A DNA stretch of 8,989 nt from Flavobacteriaceae bacterium UBA2765. GTDB taxonomy: Bacteria; Bacteroidota; Bacteroidia; Flavobacteriales; Flavobacteriaceae. Numbering within the stretch: the first letter of the stretch is position 1; every line of letters starts with the position of its first letter. Made by a program: the position numbers and the translations under genes. The DNA lies in assembly GCA_002352665.1 (NCBI GenBank), contig DEIV01000073.1, forward strand, positions 1 through 8,989, read 5' to 3'. Positions 5,040 to 8,989 of this stretch are shown piece by piece. The notes beneath the pieces are model-generated. The model saw only the letters and a program-made list of their open reading frames with translations, did no database searches and was not told where the DNA came from.

Positions 5040-8000
5040 TTAGTGTAACTCTTCATTTTCATAATCCATTTCAATAATAGCTCTTTCTACTTCTTCTTTG
5101 CTAATTTCTTTACCAGTCCGCATCCATTTAATAAAAACTTTTATAGAATTTGAAACCGACAATAAAAGTGGTAACATGACCAATGTTAGTACGGTTGCTA
5201 TTCCTATTCCATAGGAAATTGAAATCGCCATAGGCTTTAAAAATTGTGCTTGTCGACTACCTTCTAATAATAAAGGTGCTAGTCCAGCAATAGTTGTCAA
5301 CGTAGTCAAAAAGATGGCTCTAAATCGAGATTTTCCTGCTTGTAACAGTGCTTCGTCATATTTCATTCCTTCTTTTAGATACAAATTAAATTTCCCAATT
5401 AATACCAATCCATCATTTACCATAATTCCAACTAAAGCTATGATACCTAACCAAGACAATATGTTTACCTGAAAACCATGGAAAAAATGGCCCCAAACAA
5501 CACCTATAAGACTAAATGGAATCATAATTATCAATAATAATGGTTGACTATATGTTCTAAATGTAAAGGCAATGATCATATAAATGAGAATAAGAATTAT
5601 TGGGCCAACTATTTTTACTGAATCAATAGTTTTTTTGGCTTCTCTATTTTGCCCTTCATACAATGCAGAAACAGTTGGGTATTTAGAAACAATTTCAGGA
5701 ATTATTTCCTCTTTAATATTATCTAAAATATCAGAAGCACTCTCACCAATAGATTTTAAATCAGCGGTTACTTGAATTTCGCGTTTTCCTTCTAAATGGT
5801 TGATAGCAACTTCACCACGAACAATCTTATATGTAGCTATTTCAGAAAAAGGAACTTTATTTTTAGTAGGGGTATTGATCCACATATCATCTAAATGTTT
5901 TATAGATGTTCTGTTGCTTTTATCATAACGAACCCATACTCTAATTTCATCTTGACCACGCTGAAAACGCTGGGCTTGAAATCCGAAAAACCCTGAACGG
6001 ACCTGCCCCATGACACTTTGAAGATTGAGACCTAATATATTGGCCTTATCCTTTAACTGAATTTGTATTTCTTTGATTCCTGCAGGATCATTATCTGAAA
6101 TATCCTTTAATAAAGGATTACTAATTAATGCTTGCCTGAGTTCTTCCTTAGCAGCTTTTAATTCCGATATATCATTTCCTAATAATGAAACAGCAACAGG
6201 ACTTCCTCCAAAACCACTGTTAGATCCAAAAGTTAAACTCTCTATACCGTTTATTTTTCCAACACGCTCGCGAATAGCAGTATTAATTTCGTCAGAAGGA
6301 AAATCACGAGATTCACCGGGTAGTAAATTTACAGTAAGCGTAGCATTTGATGTTCCGGGACCGATACGTTTGACAATGTTTTGTACTACTTGTATGTTCC
6401 CAGTTTGTTTTTCAGTATATTCTTTATTGATTTCCCATACTTTTTCTTCAATCGATGAAATAATAGAATCTGTTATCATTTCATTGGTACCTTGAGTCAT
6501 TTTAAGATTTACCGAGATTCTATCACTTGCAATACTTGGGAAAAATGAAGTGCCAACAATACCACCACGAATTGCACCAATACTAAAAATTAATAATGCG
6601 ACAGGAATGGCAAAACCTAAGAATTTATTTTTTAAGAAAAAACGTAAATAGGGTACATACACTACATCCCTTAATTTTAGCAGCCATTTATCAGCGAATT
6701 TGTTCACTTTTCTAAATATTTCATCCATTTTACTGACCTTTCTACCTTCTCTCATCAATGCTTTTGAATGTGCAATATGTGCTGGTAAAATTATCAATGC
6801 TTCCACTAATGAAACAGACAAGGTTAGGATAACAACAGCAGATACTTCACTAAAAAAGTCACCCATTCTTCCGTCTATAAAGAAAAATGTTGAGAATGCC
6901 ACAATAGTCGTTAATATAGCTGAAACGACAGGAGGAAATACTTCCATAGTGCCGTCTATTGCAGCTCTTATTGGAGTTTTTCCTTTTTCATAATGATGGA
7001 AAATATTTTCACCAATGACAATACCATCATCAACTAAAATACCAATAACGATTATCATTCCGAAAAGGGATAGTACATTAATAGTAATTCCTAATTGGGC
7101 AGCAAAAATAAACATCCCGAAAAATGCAATTGGTATTCCTGCAGCGACCCAAAATGCTAAGCGTGCATTTAGAAATATCGCTAGGAATAATAGGACTAGT
7201 AAAACTCCCATTGCTGCATTTTTAATTAGCAATTCTGTACGTTGCGTTAAGGTAATTGAATTATCACTAGAGATATCAATATGTACATTGTCGTGTTGCT
7301 GATTAAATTTATCAATATAGGTTTTTACATTTTCAGCCGAAGAAATTAAATCTTCATTATTTGTATTATTTATGGTAATGTTAATAGCTTTTTTTCCACT
7401 AAAAAAGATCCTGTCAGGAGTTTCAGACCAAGCATCTTTCACATCAGCTATGTCTTTCAGTCTGATAATGTTACCATTAGGATCAGCTCTTACAATTAAA
7501 TTTAATAATTCACTTCCATAATATGAACGGCTATTTGCCCTAATTAAATAATCTTCTGCACTTGTTTTAATATTTCCACCGGTAATCAATAAATTTGAAT
7601 TACTCACAGCATTCGCAACATCTTGAAAGGATAAATTATAAGCTCTTAGATCATTTTCACGAACAGAAATAGCGATTTCTTCTTCTGGGAAACCAGATAG
7701 AAATACTTGAGAAATGCCTTTAATACCTCGAATATCATTTTCAACTGTTCTTGCGTATTGTTTTAATGTCGCTAACGGAATGTTTTCTCCACTTATAGAA
7801 AAACTAATAGTAGGCCTCATTGTTTCTACTTTTGCAATGACCGGAGGTTCCATTCCTGATGGAAAAGAAGGGACTCTATCAACTGCATTTTTTACATCTG
7901 CCAATACAACATCAATATTTTTACCTTTTTCAATTTCAACATTAATAGTAGCTGCATTTTCTTGAGATACAGAAGTAATGCGGTCTATTCCTACTGTTCC

Positions 8001-8219
8001 TTTAAGGTTGTCTTCAATTTTAAGTACAATACCTTCTTCCATTTCGGCAGGAGAGGCTCCAGGATAAATCAGATTTATTCGAATTAATTGAGAATCAACT
8101 AACGGGAAAAATGAGGAGAGCATTGATTTAGCACCTATAAATCCAAAGATTAAAAATGCAAAAATAAAAACATTTACAGCAACAGGAAACTTTATAAAAT
8201 AACTGATTATTTTTTTCAT
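5040..8219 (-). CDS. RND efflux permease (AcrB/HAE-type)
   Basis: A complete 1059-residue inner membrane antiporter with the RND duplication: TM1 about 11-30, periplasmic loop 31-331, TM2-6 about 332-480, TM7 about 532-552, second loop 553-867, TM8-12 about 868-1021. The TM4 proton-relay motif GILVDDGIVIGEN (393-405) keeps both Asp397 and Asp398, equivalent to AcrB Asp407/Asp408. In TM10 the AcrB pattern SAKNA is replaced by MVNDG (933-937), so the relay Lys940 is Asn935 and Asn941 is Asp936. VNDG/VNDS forms occur in other RND branches, so this indicates a subfamily rather than a defect. The absence of heavy-metal (CzcA/CusA) signatures I can recognise favours organic-compound efflux, but substrate is open. 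The ATG overlaps the adaptor stop by one base (TAATG, 8221-8217), implying coupled translation. Confidence 0.95.
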   Translation of the reverse strand: MKKIISYFIKFPVAVNVFIFAFLIFGFIGAKSMLSSFFPLVDSQLIRINLIYPGASPAEMEEGIVLKIEDNLKGTVGIDRITSVSQENAATINVEIEKGKNIDVVLADVKNAVDRVPSFPSGMEPPVIAKVETMRPTISFSISGENIPLATLKQYARTVENDIRGIKGISQVFLSGFPEEEIAISVRENDLRAYNLSFQDVANAVSNSNLLITGGNIKTSAEDYLIRANSRSYYGSELLNLIVRADPNGNIIRLKDIADVKDAWSETPDRIFFSGKKAINITINNTNNEDLISSAENVKTYIDKFNQQHDNVHIDISSDNSITLTQRTELLIKNAAMGVLLVLLFLAIFLNARLAFWVAAGIPIAFFGMFIFAAQLGITINVLSLFGMIIVIGILVDDGIVIGENIFHHYEKGKTPIRAAIDGTMEVFPPVVSAILTTIVAFSTFFFIDGRMGDFFSEVSAVVILTLSVSLVEALIILPAHIAHSKALMREGRKVSKMDEIFRKVNKFADKWLLKLRDVVYVPYLRFFLKNKFLGFAIPVALLIFSIGAIRGGIVGTSFFPSIASDRISVNLKMTQGTNEMITDSIISSIEEKVWEINKEYTEKQTGNIQVVQNIVKRIGPGTSNATLTVNLLPGESRDFPSDEINTAIRERVGKINGIESLTFGSNSGFGGSPVAVSLLGNDISELKAAKEELRQALISNPLLKDISDNDPAGIKEIQIQLKDKANILGLNLQSVMGQVRSGFFGFQAQRFQRGQDEIRVWVRYDKSNRTSIKHLDDMWINTPTKNKVPFSEIATYKIVRGEVAINHLEGKREIQVTADLKSIGESASDILDNIKEEIIPEIVSKYPTVSALYEGQNREAKKTIDSVKIVGPIILILIYMIIAFTFRTYSQPLLLIIMIPFSLIGVVWGHFFHGFQVNILSWLGIIALVGIMVNDGLVLIGKFNLYLKEGMKYDEALLQAGKSRFRAIFLTTLTTIAGLAPLLLEGSRQAQFLKPMAISISYGIGIATVLTLVMLPLLLSVSNSIKVFIKWMRTGKEISKEEVERAIIEMDYENEELH

Positions 8220-8989
8220 TATTTTTTACCTTGAGATATTTGTACTTGCATACCGTCATAAGCACCAGGAATAGGTTTTGCTAGTATAAGCGTGCCATTA
8301 TCAATCCCCTTTACAACAGCGTTTTCTGCCGAAAAATAAACAGGATTCACGTCAATTAGATTTAAGACCGAATCTCTAACCACAAATAATTGTTTATTCT
8401 CAATTAATAGTTTTCTTGATACTTCAATAGCATCTTTTTCTGATTTTGCTATCAAACTAGCCTCGAGGTACATACCTTCTTTTAACTCTTTATGAGATAC
8501 TTGAATGTAGGCTTTAATAGTTTGAGAAGTAGCATCTACTTTACCATTGATGCGAATTACTTTTCCGATGTATTCGTTCGTTTTTTCAAGATTATGAAGT
8601 TTAACAGTATTCCCCTTTTTTAATAGATTGGCAAAAGCTGCATTTACTGAAACTTCCATTTCATAAACACTCGGATTGATAAATTCACCTAATTTTTGTC
8701 CTACCCTTACTAAAGTTCCGGGGGTTACTAACGCTTCAGTTAAAATACCATTATAAGGTGCCCGAAGACTATACTTACCTAATTTAACTTCCAGATTTTT
8801 AACATTGTAATAGGCAGTATTAATTCCTCTACCTGAAATAAAATATTTTTCTTTATCCGAATTAAATAAAGGTAGTTTAGGAGTCGTTTTATGAATATCG
8901 AAACTATTTAAATAGTCTTGCCATTTTTGATATTCTTCAGGATAATCTAAACGAATATCGGGTATAATAGCCGTAAGACTATTATAAAA
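8219..8989 (-). CDS. RND periplasmic adaptor (HlyD/MFP family), N-terminus beyond window
   Basis: The frame stays open from the window edge at 8989 to the TAA at 8219, giving the last 256 residues; the Met at 8659 is internal, since the upstream codons carry clear family sequence. Fragment residues about 48-70 are the end of the helical hairpin (KYFISGRGINTAYYNVKNLE at 48-67). Residues 72-104 are the second half of the lipoyl-like domain (LRAPYNGILTEALVTPGTLV at 75-94, then GQKLGEF). A beta-barrel follows (about 109-190), then a membrane-proximal domain ending in QGKK. The adaptor links the RND permease to the TolC-type duct. Residues 11-45 (DIRLDYPEEYQKWQDYL at 11-27, then a Pro-rich stretch) sit where the coiled-coil hairpin is expected and look short and irregular. 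The signal or lipoprotein peptide and the operon promoter lie outside the window. Confidence 0.9.
   Translation of the reverse strand, partial: FYNSLTAIIPDIRLDYPEEYQKWQDYLNSFDIHKTTPKLPLFNSDKEKYFISGRGINTAYYNVKNLEVKLGKYSLRAPYNGILTEALVTPGTLVRVGQKLGEFINPSVYEMEVSVNAAFANLLKKGNTVKLHNLEKTNEYIGKVIRINGKVDATSQTIKAYIQVSHKELKEGMYLEASLIAKSEKDAIEVSRKLLIENKQLFVVRDSVLNLIDVNPVYFSAENAVVKGIDNGTLILAKPIPGAYDGMQVQISQGKK

Noticed and set aside
5584..7965. Several plus-strand open frames of 63-140 codons antisense to the RND permease
   Set aside because: They lie opposite a clear conserved gene and show compositionally biased, domain-free proteins typical of antisense shadows.
8219..8659. Starting the adaptor gene at the Met at 8659
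   Set aside because: Codons upstream to the window edge remain open and encode the conserved lipoyl-like segment, so this Met is internal and the gene is truncated only by the window.

Overview
The window looks like chromosomal DNA from a member of the Bacteroidota, probably a Flavobacteriia-like or related marine or soil lineage. It is strongly AT-rich. Exported proteins have signal peptides whose predicted cleavage falls before Gln (TEA|Q, VNA|Q). Genes lack clear Shine-Dalgarno sequences. The protein families (OmpA-domain protein with an Ala-Gln signal end, Trp-less dodecin, flavobacterial-type RND/MFP/OEP set) also fit. The assignment is inference from sequence style, not from a database search.

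Layout. Positions 1-444 hold no convincing gene, but contain a promoter-like bipartite motif. On the plus strand follow three single genes: a secreted OmpA-domain protein with a concanavalin/LamG-like middle region (445-1695), a small dodecin-family protein (1969-2184), and a class I SAM-dependent methyltransferase (2306-2944). A strong hairpin terminator separates the dodecin from the methyltransferase. The minus strand then carries four genes, in transcription order: the C-terminal 256 residues of a periplasmic adaptor (membrane fusion protein, cut by the window edge), a complete 1059-residue RND permease, a TolC-type outer membrane factor, and a small membrane protein resembling DUF2784. 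Adaptor and permease overlap by one base (TAATG). The permease and the outer membrane factor are separated by 199 bp that contain a 111-bp nested palindrome.

Working together: adaptor, RND permease and outer membrane factor should assemble a tripartite proton-driven efflux pump across both membranes. Substrate cannot be read from sequence. The DUF2784-like protein lies 38 bp downstream on the same strand and may be co-transcribed. The plus-strand genes have no obvious link to the pump. However, the OmpA-domain gene and the dodecin gene share an identical 11-mer followed, at identical spacing, by a shared 7-mer. This resembles a Bacteroidota -33/-7 promoter and suggests a common sigma factor or regulator.

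Most of the content is ordinary for the phylum. I found no evidence for a new multi-gene system. The points most worth checking are the shared promoter-like motif, the nested palindrome inside the efflux operon, the replaced flavin-stacking residues in the dodecin, and the substituted proton-relay Lys in the RND permease.
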